This document shows positions 17,084 to 24,850 of a stretch of DNA of 64,000 nt, piece by piece. This DNA is from Jannaschia rubra (lineage in GTDB: Bacteria; Pseudomonadota; Alphaproteobacteria; Rhodobacterales; Rhodobacteraceae), in NCBI RefSeq assembly GCF_001403735.1, contig NZ_CXPG01000027.1:1-64000 (forward strand), given 5' to 3'. Numbering within the stretch: the first letter of the stretch is position 1; each line of letters opens with the position of its first letter. A program made the translations under genes and the position numbers. The notes under the pieces are model-generated. The model made no database searches, was not told the DNA's origin, and worked only from the letters and a program-made list of their open reading frames with translations.

Positions 17084-20000
17084 TCACTCTGCCGCTTGCG
17101 CTCCGGCCTCTGCTTCGAGACGCAGCGGCGGCAGGGCGTCGACGATCTTCATCGTCTCGAGGCTCACCGTGATCACCTGCCGCAGAAGGGTCAGGGGGTA
17201 TTCCGGATCGCCCATGGTCTCGATGGCGAAGCGGTTGGCGTCGTTGACGATGTCGCTGCCCTTCTTGGTTTTCGGGTTGTAGGCGTCCTTCGTGACCGAC
17301 TGGCGCTCCATGACGTGCTCGATCGCGCTCTTGCCGTTCACCACGTAGCGGTAGGCCGCTTCGGGGACGTCCGTCAGGGTGATGCGGTCGTTGTAGTGGA
17401 TCGTGGTGCGATCCTGGTTCGGGCGCTTGCCGCCGAAGCGCATCTTCTCCACGCGGTAGAAGGCCTCGGGGTCTTCCACGACCCAGGTGCGGGGATCGCC
17501 CTCGCGGTAGGTGACGGGATGGGGCTCCACCTCCTCGTAGCCGACATGCAGGTCCGCGAGCGTGCGGCCAGCGTCGCGGAAGGCGCGGTAGTCCTCCACG
17601 CGCGCCACGGCGGGGATGCGCGGGAGGGCCTTCTTGAGGTTGTCGGCGTAGCGGGTCCGGTAGTCGGGTGCGTGCAGCAGGCCGTAGACGTAGTGGAACA
17701 GGTCCTCCTTGGTGATCGTCCCGCCGGGCCAAGCGGCCTGGAAGTGAGCGAGGCCCGCGTCGGTGATCCCGTCGCGGCGGACGAGGCCGGGGCCGTCTTC
17801 CGACGGGAAGAGGTCGGGGGTGTCCCCTCCCTCCCTAGCGGGCTCGTAGTAGTGCAGCGGGAAGCACTGGGAGCCGGCCATATCAGCGGTGTGCAGCGCG
17901 GGCGGGCGGTTGACCATTAGGGCTGAGAACGCGCCGCGATGCCCTGTAGTGGAAAGGCAGATGATCGGTGTCACCGTATCGGCCTCCGGGAGCATGCGGG
18001 GAATCTGGAGACGTGTCTCGTTGAGGTCCGGATCGAAATAGAGCCATCGCGTTGTGAACGGCCGGTAAGTCGCTAAGCGAAACGCTGAAGGATTGAAGGC
18101 GATGTTGCGATTTGCTTCCGCTTTCTTTTTCAGGCCCCGTGACCAAGCGATCTTGCGCGGGTCCCGCTGGATCTCCGGGGCCGAGACGCTCGTGCCGGCA
18201 GCAGCTGAGAGACTACTGGAGTAGCTGTCAATCAGCTTACGCGTGCCCGCCTCAAGTGCCTCACGCGAGCTATTGAAAGCCCAAGGATCACGACCGGATA
18301 GAACACCCATGGAATAGGTCGCGAACACTGCGGGATCGGCGTCCCGCGCATTATCCCCGATCTTTATGAACGCATCGAACGACGTATCGCGCTGGTTGAT
18401 CCAATCGCCGTGCTCGTCCGGGGCGATCCGGGTCCAGCCGCCGGCCTCCCCCACCCCGCCCGCGCTGCCGAACTCGCGCACGATCCGGAGCTTGTCGTCG
18501 CGGCTCAGGTAGTCGCCGATGTCGTGATAGTGAACCGCCCCCGCCGCTGGTGCCTCGCGTCGTTTCGTCAGCACAGAGACGGCGATCGGCGCGCGGCTCC
18601 CCGCGTCGAAGACTTTGCCGCCTTCCTGCCGCGACCGTTCCCCGCTGGTGCGCTGGTTGCCGCGCAGGTCAAAGATGCGCAGGTCGCTGAACTCCTCCAC
18701 GAGGCAGCGGCGCACTCCCGCGCTGGCGTTCCCGTCAAGGAAGCCGCCGTTAGTAACGAAGGCGATCACGCCTCCGTCCTCGCCCAGTCGGTCGGACGCC
18801 CAGCGGATCGCGCGGATGTAGGAGTTATAGGTGTCGCTCACATATCGAGCGTTGCTTTGCGCGGCATAGGTTTCCCTAATACGACGATCCAGCTTCGGGT
18901 AATCCACCTTCGCATCGTCGCTATTCGCATCTTCCTCGCCCACGACATAAGGCGGGTTCCCCACGATCACCCTAATGTCGAGCTCACGCTGGCGCGTCCG
19001 CCGCTCGGCGTTGTCGGGCAGCAGGTCGTCGTGGCGGTCCGGGTGCTCGTGCAGCGCGAAGGTGTCGGTCAGCAGGATGCCGCAGAAGGGCTCGTAGGCC
19101 GTGGCCTCGCTTTCGCTGTTCGCATCCCCCACGAGGTCGGCATAGACCGTCTCGATGTTGATTGCCGCGATGTAGTAGGCTAGCAGGATGATCTCGTTGG
19201 CATGCAGCTCCTCGCGGTACTTGCGCGCCAGGTCCTCCGGCGCGATCAGCCCCGATTGCAGCAGGCGCGTGATGAACGTCCCCGTCCCCGTGAACGGGTC
19301 GATGACGTGCACCCCCTCCGCCCCGATCCCCACGCCGAAGTCGCGGCGCAGCGCCTCGTCGACGGAGCGGAGGATGAAGTCCACGATCTCCACCGGCGTG
19401 TAGACCACGCCCATGCGCTTCGTCGTGCGCGGGAAGGCCGACTTGAAGAAGTCGTCGTAGAGCTGGACGATCAGTTTCTGCTTTGCGGCCGGATCGGTCA
19501 GCCCCTCGGCGCGGCGGCGGACGGAAGCGTAGAACTCCTCCAGGCTCTCGGATTCGCGGTCGATCTGCGCCTCGTCCAGCCGGGCGACGATGCCCTGCAT
19601 GGCGCGGGAGATCGGGTTCTCGTCGGTGAAGCGGTTGCCTTGGAACAGGCTCTCGAACACGGGCCGCGTAATGACGTGCTGGGCCAGCATCTCGATGGCG
19701 TCGGCCTCGGAGATCGCCTCGTTCAGGTCGTCGTGCAGCTCCTTGAGGAAGGCGTCGAAGGTCGCGCGGGCCTCCGGGTCCTCCAGCAGTGCCTCGATGC
19801 GGGTGATGTGCCGCTCGGCGATGCGGGCGATGTCGGCGGCCCAGCGGTCCCAGTACTCCTTGGTGCCGCACTTCTTGACGATCTGCGCACGGATGGCGGC
19901 GGAGAACTCGTCGACGAAAAGCTCGCCCTGCGAGGTACCGCGCGCGCCGCCCTCACCCTCGTCATCGCCTGGGGCGCTGCCCTGGCCGATGCCCGGCCCG

Positions 20001-22009
20001 CCCGAGCCGCTCGACTGCCCTGGCAATTCGGGGGCGACGGCGACGATCTCGATCCGGCTTCCTTCCGTCTGGCCGAGGTGGATCTTGTTGATGTCCCCGT
20101 CGAGCCGCTCGTCGTGAGAGCGCAAAGCGTTCAGGATCTGCCAGACGACGCGGTAGCGTTCGTTGTCGTTCAACGCCTCCTCCGGCGAGGTGCCGGCCGG
20201 GATCGCGACGGGCAGGATCACGTAGCCCATCTTCTTGCTGCGATCCGGTGTCTGCCGCATGACGCGCCCGACGGACTGAACCACGTCGATCTGACTCTTG
20301 CGCGGGTGGAGGAACATGATCCCGTCCAGCGCGGGCACGTCGACGCCCTCCGACAGGCACCGCGCATTCGTAAGGATGCGGCAGTTGTCCTCACCTGGGT
20401 CGGCCTTCAGCCAGTCGAGCAGGCGGCCGCGGCTGTCGGCGTTGAACGTGCCGTCAACATGACGGACCTCGCAGTCGAGGGTGAGCGCATCATCTGGGTT
20501 CTGGCTGCGGAACTCCTCGGCCACGGCGGCGAACTCGTCTTCAATGATCCTCGAGGACTTGATGTCCCGGCAGAAGATCAGCGCACGCCGCATGGCGCCG
20601 GTGTCCGTGCCGACGTCGATCTTGAGGTCAGTCTTGGTCAGCGCCTTGTAGCAGCCGACGATCTTGGTTGCATCGTCGAGCGCGAGGTCGCTGTCAGACG
20701 TCTCAAGGCGGCGCTGGACCGAGCGAGCGACCTTCCCCTCATCCACGGCAAGGACGATGACCTTGTAATCGACCAGGAGTCCTTTCTCGACGGCCCAGGA
20801 GAAGCCACGCTCGAACAGCGTCTCACCATAGGTCGCTGGGTCGTCCATTTGCGCGAGGGTGAGCGACTGTTCCTTGGCGCGCTGGCGCGCCGCCTCGCCG
20901 TAGATGCGCGGCGTGGCGGTCATGTAGAGGCGCTTGGCCGCGCGGACGTGCTCGTCGCTGTGAATGCGGACGAAGTTCGACTCGTCCTCCTCTCCCGTCG
21001 TCACGCCGGTGGTCCGGTGCGCCTCGTCGCAGACGATCAAGTCGAACGCCTCGAGCCCTGCCTCCTGCGCGGCCGAGATTACCTGGATCGACTGGTAGGT
21101 CGCGAAGACCGCCGTCATCGCCTCTGGCGCGGCATCGGCCATCTTGTCGGCCAGCGCCGTGCCGTTCGTCGTCGCGGGATAGGCAAGATCGTGAATGGCA
21201 ATGTCGGCAGTGTCCTGACGGCCCTGCCGCTTGCCGACCTTCGCGTCCGAGCAGACCGCGAAGGAGCGCAGCGGCACCGCGGCGTCGTTCGTCCATTCCC
21301 GCACGGCCTGCGACATGAGCGCGAGCGAGGGGACCATGAAGAGCACCGTGCCGCCCGCGCCGACCAGATCCTCGGCGATGCGCAGGCTCGTGAAGGTCTT
21401 GCCCGTCCCGCAGGCGAGGATGAGCTTGCCGCGATCGGCCTCCTCAAGCCCTGCACGGACGGCCTCCAGGGCCTCCTTCTGGTGGGGGCGCAGGGTCTTC
21501 GCTTCGGACACGCGGACCTCGCCGGTCCGCGCGAAGTCCGACCAGAGGATCGGGCTCGCCTCGAGGTCGCTTAGGCCGATCCGGTTCGTGGGGATCGTCT
21601 GTCCTTGCAGCGCCTTCTCGGCCCGATCGGTCCAGTTGCCGTCGCTCGTGTCGACGATCAGCCGCCGGACGAAGCCCTCCTTGCCGGACGCGGTGAAGAA
21701 GCTGTCGATATCGCCTTTGTCGACCTTCTTCGTCTCGTCGTAGAACTTGCACTGCACCGCGCAGAAACCGGACCCGTCCGCCAGAGTGGCCACGAGGTCG
21801 ATGCCGCTGTCGGCCGCATCCTCGCCCAGGCCCTTGGCCCACTCCTCATAGGTCTCCACCTTCGAGAAAAGGGCCGCCTGGATGGGGTCGTGACGCAGAT
21901 AGACGGCGGCGATCCTTTCGAAATACGTCCCCTTCTCCCGCTCCGTTCGTGCGGTCTCGCGGAAGCGCTCAAGCAGGTCTCTCAGATCGTCGCTCATTCC
22001 GCGGGGCAT
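17084..22009 (-). CDS. Type ISP restriction-modification enzyme (single chain)
   Basis: A 1641-residue enzyme with all functions in one chain, the size of LlaGI/LlaBIII-type Type ISP proteins. An Mrr-like nuclease domain comes first (Asp71, Q86-C-K88), then a superfamily 2 helicase (Walker A A-C-G-T-G-K-T at 199-205, DEAH at 328-331, S-V-G-R-V-M-R-Q motif VI), then an N6-adenine methyltransferase (motif I D-P-F-T-G-T-G near 904, motif IV N-P-P-Y near 1018) and a C-terminal target-recognition region. It methylates its own site on one strand and translocates and cuts unmodified DNA when two enzymes meet. A second ATG at 21997 is an alternative start. The PIN pair follows on the same strand. Confidence 0.88.
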   Translation of the reverse strand: MPRGMSDDLRDLLERFRETARTEREKGTYFERIAAVYLRHDPIQAALFSKVETYEEWAKGLGEDAADSGIDLVATLADGSGFCAVQCKFYDETKKVDKGDIDSFFTASGKEGFVRRLIVDTSDGNWTDRAEKALQGQTIPTNRIGLSDLEASPILWSDFARTGEVRVSEAKTLRPHQKEALEAVRAGLEEADRGKLILACGTGKTFTSLRIAEDLVGAGGTVLFMVPSLALMSQAVREWTNDAAVPLRSFAVCSDAKVGKRQGRQDTADIAIHDLAYPATTNGTALADKMADAAPEAMTAVFATYQSIQVISAAQEAGLEAFDLIVCDEAHRTTGVTTGEEDESNFVRIHSDEHVRAAKRLYMTATPRIYGEAARQRAKEQSLTLAQMDDPATYGETLFERGFSWAVEKGLLVDYKVIVLAVDEGKVARSVQRRLETSDSDLALDDATKIVGCYKALTKTDLKIDVGTDTGAMRRALIFCRDIKSSRIIEDEFAAVAEEFRSQNPDDALTLDCEVRHVDGTFNADSRGRLLDWLKADPGEDNCRILTNARCLSEGVDVPALDGIMFLHPRKSQIDVVQSVGRVMRQTPDRSKKMGYVILPVAIPAGTSPEEALNDNERYRVVWQILNALRSHDERLDGDINKIHLGQTEGSRIEIVAVAPELPGQSSGSGGPGIGQGSAPGDDEGEGGARGTSQGELFVDEFSAAIRAQIVKKCGTKEYWDRWAADIARIAERHITRIEALLEDPEARATFDAFLKELHDDLNEAISEADAIEMLAQHVITRPVFESLFQGNRFTDENPISRAMQGIVARLDEAQIDRESESLEEFYASVRRRAEGLTDPAAKQKLIVQLYDDFFKSAFPRTTKRMGVVYTPVEIVDFILRSVDEALRRDFGVGIGAEGVHVIDPFTGTGTFITRLLQSGLIAPEDLARKYREELHANEIILLAYYIAAINIETVYADLVGDANSESEATAYEPFCGILLTDTFALHEHPDRHDDLLPDNAERRTRQRELDIRVIVGNPPYVVGEEDANSDDAKVDYPKLDRRIRETYAAQSNARYVSDTYNSYIRAIRWASDRLGEDGGVIAFVTNGGFLDGNASAGVRRCLVEEFSDLRIFDLRGNQRTSGERSRQEGGKVFDAGSRAPIAVSVLTKRREAPAAGAVHYHDIGDYLSRDDKLRIVREFGSAGGVGEAGGWTRIAPDEHGDWINQRDTSFDAFIKIGDNARDADPAVFATYSMGVLSGRDPWAFNSSREALEAGTRKLIDSYSSSLSAAAGTSVSAPEIQRDPRKIAWSRGLKKKAEANRNIAFNPSAFRLATYRPFTTRWLYFDPDLNETRLQIPRMLPEADTVTPIICLSTTGHRGAFSALMVNRPPALHTADMAGSQCFPLHYYEPAREGGDTPDLFPSEDGPGLVRRDGITDAGLAHFQAAWPGGTITKEDLFHYVYGLLHAPDYRTRYADNLKKALPRIPAVARVEDYRAFRDAGRTLADLHVGYEEVEPHPVTYREGDPRTWVVEDPEAFYRVEKMRFGGKRPNQDRTTIHYNDRITLTDVPEAAYRYVVNGKSAIEHVMERQSVTKDAYNPKTKKGSDIVNDANRFAIETMGDPEYPLTLLRQVITVSLETMKIVDALPPLRLEAEAGAQAAE

Positions 22010-22195
22010 CTTTCAGGCAGTTTGGTTGGCGCTACGACAATCGGCGTTTGGACGGGCGCTGCGCAATGGCCGTTTGACGCTTCGAGGCTTTTTGGCCTGC
22101 TCAAGTTGCGTGGGGTAATCGTGTGTCTGCCGCAAAGGCCCGCTTCCTGCTCTCCCTCTAGCCGCCGGGGGCTCGAGGCGTCCCGCTCTGCGGGA

Positions 22196-22261
22196 CCGGG
22201 CTCTACTCGCTGCACTCACCGAGCCGCGCGGGGCGCGTCTCGGCCTTCGGTGACGATCCCT
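22196..22261 (+). ncRNA. Structured element, copy A
   Basis: Begins CCGGGCTCTACTCG and ends GGTGACGATCCCT, as does copy B at 57505-57580. Both can form a first stem GGCTC/GAGCC (here 22199-22203 with 22221-22225) and a second stem based on GTC/GAC, while the intervening bases differ. Both are followed by AAAGAGT. The retained structure with changed loops suggests a functional RNA or DNA site; its identity is unknown. Confidence 0.4.
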
Positions 22262-22332
22262 TCGCCGGGTGGGTGGCCCAGGGGTGCACGCCGACCGCCC
22301 GTCGCGCTCATGGGCAAGGTCCGGGCAGGAAA

Positions 22333-22388
22333 GAGTAAAGGCTGCCGCCTTTCCGGGTGTTCACGCACCCGAGGAAAGGACGAGGCCC
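22333..22388 (+). promoter_or_regulatory. Two-hairpin leader of the ArdC-like gene
   Basis: Hairpin 1 AAAGGC/GCCTTT (22337-22352) and hairpin 2 CGGGTG/CACCCG (22354-22371) directly precede a GAGGAAAGGA ribosome site and the ATG. Same layout as nine other leaders in the block to 38670. Confidence 0.5.
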
Positions 22389-23411
22389 ATGCCCCGCACC
22401 CCGCGCAAGACCCCCCGCAGCACTCATCCCAAGGCCGACGCGGCGCAGCTCATCACCGACGAAATCGTGGCCCTGCTGGAGAAGGGCACCCTGCCCTGGC
22501 GCCGGCCGTGGCGCACCGCGGGCGGCGGCGTGCCGCTGCGCCATGGGGGCGAGGGCTACCGGGGGATCAACGCGTTCCTGCTCGGCATGCGCGCGGCGCT
22601 GATGGGCTACACGAGCCCCTACTGGATGACCTTCCAACAGGCCCGGGCGATGGACGCCTGCGTGCGCAAGGGCGAACGGTCGAGCGTGGTCGTCTACTAC
22701 GGCACGGCGAAGGCGAAGGATGCGGAGGATGGTGCCGGCGGCGACCGTTCGGGGTCCGACGGAGCCGAGGGCGACGGCGGCAATTCCGGCGCCTACCGCT
22801 TCCTCAAGTCCTACCGCGTGTTCAACGCGACGCAGATCGACGGGCTGGACGCGCGCTTCCATCCCGAGCCGGAGGGCGACCCGGCGGACGGCCCCGAGCC
22901 GATCCCCGCCTGCCAGGCCTTCTTCGACGCGATCGGCGCGGACGTGTCCGTGGGCGGCGACCGGGCCTGCTATGTGCCCTCGGCGGACCGCATCTACATG
23001 CCGCCCATGGCGCGCTTCGAGAGTGCCGAGAAATTTTTCGCCACACTGGGTCACGAGCATGTCCATTACACGAAGGCCCCGGACCGGCTCGACCGCTCCT
23101 TCGGCGCCTCGATCTTTGGCAACGAGGCGTACGCGAGGGAAGAGCTCTGTGCGGAAATTGGGGCCGCTGTCCTGGGGCAAAGGCTGGGGTTTACCGCCCA
23201 TCATCTCGACGACCACGCCGCCTACATAGCCGAGTGGATCAAGGTGCTCCGGGGCGACAAGCGGTTCCTCTTCACCGCTGCCGCCCATGCCCAAAGAGCG
23301 GTGGATTGGCTAGTGGAGGCCGCCGCGAAGGGTGGCATCGCGCTCGACGACGACGGACCGGCTCCGATCCCTACCCAGGCGGTGGAACAAGCCGACGAGG
23401 TCGCTGCCTAG
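22389..23411 (+). CDS. ardC: ArdC-type antirestriction/ssDNA-binding protein
   Basis: A 340-residue protein. The N-terminal part (about 15-130, P-W-R-R-P-W then Y-R-G-I-N-A-F-L-L) is the ssDNA-binding domain of ArdC proteins. The C-terminal part is the associated metallopeptidase-fold domain with H-E-H-V-H-Y-T near residue 222. ArdC homologues coat incoming single-stranded plasmid DNA and protect it from restriction on entry by conjugation. The ATG at 22389 is chosen for its ribosome site; an upstream extension would be non-homologous. An Asp/Gly-rich insertion separates the domains. First gene of the + strand accessory block. Confidence 0.85.
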   Translation: MPRTPRKTPRSTHPKADAAQLITDEIVALLEKGTLPWRRPWRTAGGGVPLRHGGEGYRGINAFLLGMRAALMGYTSPYWMTFQQARAMDACVRKGERSSVVVYYGTAKAKDAEDGAGGDRSGSDGAEGDGGNSGAYRFLKSYRVFNATQIDGLDARFHPEPEGDPADGPEPIPACQAFFDAIGADVSVGGDRACYVPSADRIYMPPMARFESAEKFFATLGHEHVHYTKAPDRLDRSFGASIFGNEAYAREELCAEIGAAVLGQRLGFTAHHLDDHAAYIAEWIKVLRGDKRFLFTAAAHAQRAVDWLVEAAAKGGIALDDDGPAPIPTQAVEQADEVAA

Positions 23412-23470
23412 CATGCCAGTAGCGCGCATGTCCCGGCGCGGCATCCACATGGCGAGGTCCCTGCCCCGTA

Positions 23471-23529
23471 GAGGGGAGAGGGGCCTCCTTCCCGTGTGCA
23501 ACCAGCATCCACGAGAAAGGAACCCCGCC
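23471..23529 (+). promoter_or_regulatory. Two-hairpin leader of the DUF6927-like gene
   Basis: A purine-rich GAGGGGAGAGGGG with CCTCCTTCCC (hairpin 1), then stem CGTGTGC/GCA-TC-CACG (23493-23513), then GAGAAAGGA before the ATG. Confidence 0.45.
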
Positions 23530-24195
23530 ATGGGATGGACCACCTACGCCGCCTACCGCTCCCCGAAGACCCGCGAGGAGGAGCGGCACGAGATCGTCGA
23601 CCTCTACACCGACCTGGCCTTGGATGCGCCCTACGCCGCCGAGTGCCTCATGGCCTCCAAGGTCGGCAGCACCTGGTACCTCGCGATCCGCCTCGCCCCG
23701 AAGCCCGGCCGGCAGGCCGCAGAGTTGCCCATGCGCGGCTACGTGCCCGACGCCGCCGGGGCGATCGTCTATGCGGGCATCGTGCTGACGTCCCGCCGGG
23801 ACGGGGAGTGGGGCTACAAGGACATGTGCGAGACCATGGGCCCGCACGAGGCCGCGGCGCCGCTGAAGCTGCTCGACCTGCTGTCCCCGCTCGACCCTGA
23901 GGTCGAGACCTATGCCGCGGCCTGGCGCGATCGCGTGGCGGCCCACCACGCGGCCAGGCGCGCCCGACCGAAGGTCCGCCCCGGCGACGTGATCGAGTTC
24001 GACGAGCCCATCGAGTTCACGGGCGGGCTGAAGGCGCGCCGGTTCCGGGCCTACGCGTACCGCCGGCATTCCGGCACCCGCGCGCGGATCCTCTACGAGA
24101 CGCTCGACACCAGGCACGCCCACACCGTCCGCATGAGCGCCGAGGCGATCCAGGATCGGGGCGGCCGCATCGTCGCGGACGCCGCCGACCCCTGA
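23530..24195 (+). CDS. DUF6927-like hypothetical protein
   Basis: A 221-residue cytoplasmic protein beginning M-G-W-T-T-Y, with a long mixed alpha/beta domain holding a W-G-Y-K-D-M-C-E-T-M-G-P motif and a C-terminal beta-rich part. I associate the start motif with DUF6927 proteins common on alphaproteobacterial plasmids, where the function is unknown. The ATG follows a GAGAAAGGA ribosome site and one of the two-hairpin leaders. It may act like its neighbours in host-defence interference or transfer, but nothing in the sequence proves this. Confidence 0.6.
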   Translation: MGWTTYAAYRSPKTREEERHEIVDLYTDLALDAPYAAECLMASKVGSTWYLAIRLAPKPGRQAAELPMRGYVPDAAGAIVYAGIVLTSRRDGEWGYKDMCETMGPHEAAAPLKLLDLLSPLDPEVETYAAAWRDRVAAHHAARRARPKVRPGDVIEFDEPIEFTGGLKARRFRAYAYRRHSGTRARILYETLDTRHAHTVRMSAEAIQDRGGRIVADAADP

Positions 24196-24280
24196 TGAGG
24201 TGTGCCACGGGTTGAAAGGCGAAGTGGGTCGCCACTCCGCCGCTTCCCCGGCGCACCGTCCCGGCCGTCCGTCCCACAAA

Positions 24281-24329
24281 GGGAGGGGCGGCCCCTTCCC
24301 GGGTGGACCCCAACCCGAGGAGAGACCCC
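24281..24329 (+). promoter_or_regulatory. Two-hairpin leader of the DUF3768 gene
   Basis: Hairpin 1 GGGAGGGG/CCCCTTCCC (24281-24300), hairpin 2 CGGGT/ACCCG (24300-24317), then GAGGAGAGA and the ATG. Confidence 0.5.
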
Positions 24330-24731
24330 ATGCCGATCGGTACTTCACCCACCGACCCCGTCCCCGACGCCGCGCGCATCGCCGCGCAGAACGACGCCTT
24401 CCGCCGCCGGATGGGCAGCGTCGTCGCGGGGGCGTTCCACCCCGGCGGCGCGGAACTGCACGGCCGGGTCTTCGCCACCGCCCCCGTCGCGGCCAGGGGC
24501 CGGCCCTTCGTGCTGGCCTGCCTGCACGCGGTCGCGGCCGTCACCGTGTTTCCGCCCGAAGACGATCCCGACGGCCTGCGCGACTTCGGCGCAATGGGGG
24601 TCGAGGGCGCACGGGTCTGGTGGAAGATCGACCTGTATTCGGACGACCGGCTCGAATGGGGGTCGGAGCGCCCCGACGATCCGGCCCGCACCTACCGCGT
24701 GTTGATGCTGCTGTTCCCGGAGGACTGGTAG
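24330..24731 (+). CDS. DUF3768 domain protein
   Basis: A 133-residue protein matching the DUF3768 pattern: R-I-A-A-Q-N-D-A-F-R-R near the start, then D-F-G-A, W-W-K-I-D-L-Y, and a terminal R-V-L-M-L-L-F-P-E-D-W. The family is widespread on alphaproteobacterial plasmids and phages with no known role. The ATG follows a GAGGAGAGA ribosome site. It lies in the array of leader-equipped single genes. Confidence 0.75.
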   Translation: MPIGTSPTDPVPDAARIAAQNDAFRRRMGSVVAGAFHPGGAELHGRVFATAPVAARGRPFVLACLHAVAAVTVFPPEDDPDGLRDFGAMGVEGARVWWKIDLYSDDRLEWGSERPDDPARTYRVLMLLFPEDW

Positions 24732-24780
24732 GCCGCGTCCCGCCCCGAAACACCGCGTCGCCCGCCGCGAGGCCCCCGCC

Positions 24781-24850
24781 CGGAGAGGGAAAGGGGGCTT
24801 CGCGCATGGGTGTGGCCGATCCGGCCACGAGAGAACCCGGAGACGAACCC
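24781..24850 (+). promoter_or_regulatory. Two-hairpin leader of the ParB-like gene
   Basis: Purine-rich GAGAGGGAAAGGGGGCTTC, then the strong stem GTGGCCG/CGGCCAC (24812-24828), then a GGAGACG ribosome site and the ATG. Confidence 0.5.

Larger units (their letters stand above)
22010..22388. other. Intergenic region upstream of the ArdC-like gene
   Basis: About 380 bases between divergent genes and without a supported gene. It contains the structured element at 22196-22261, which has a second copy at 57505-57580, and the two-hairpin leader of the next gene at 22333-22388. Promoters for both flanking genes must lie here, but no strong match stands out. Confidence 0.5.

Noticed and set aside
19202-21574. 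790-codon + strand frame opposite the restriction enzyme
   Set aside because: Antisense shadow of the Type ISP gene, whose - strand product has a full set of nuclease, helicase and methyltransferase motifs.
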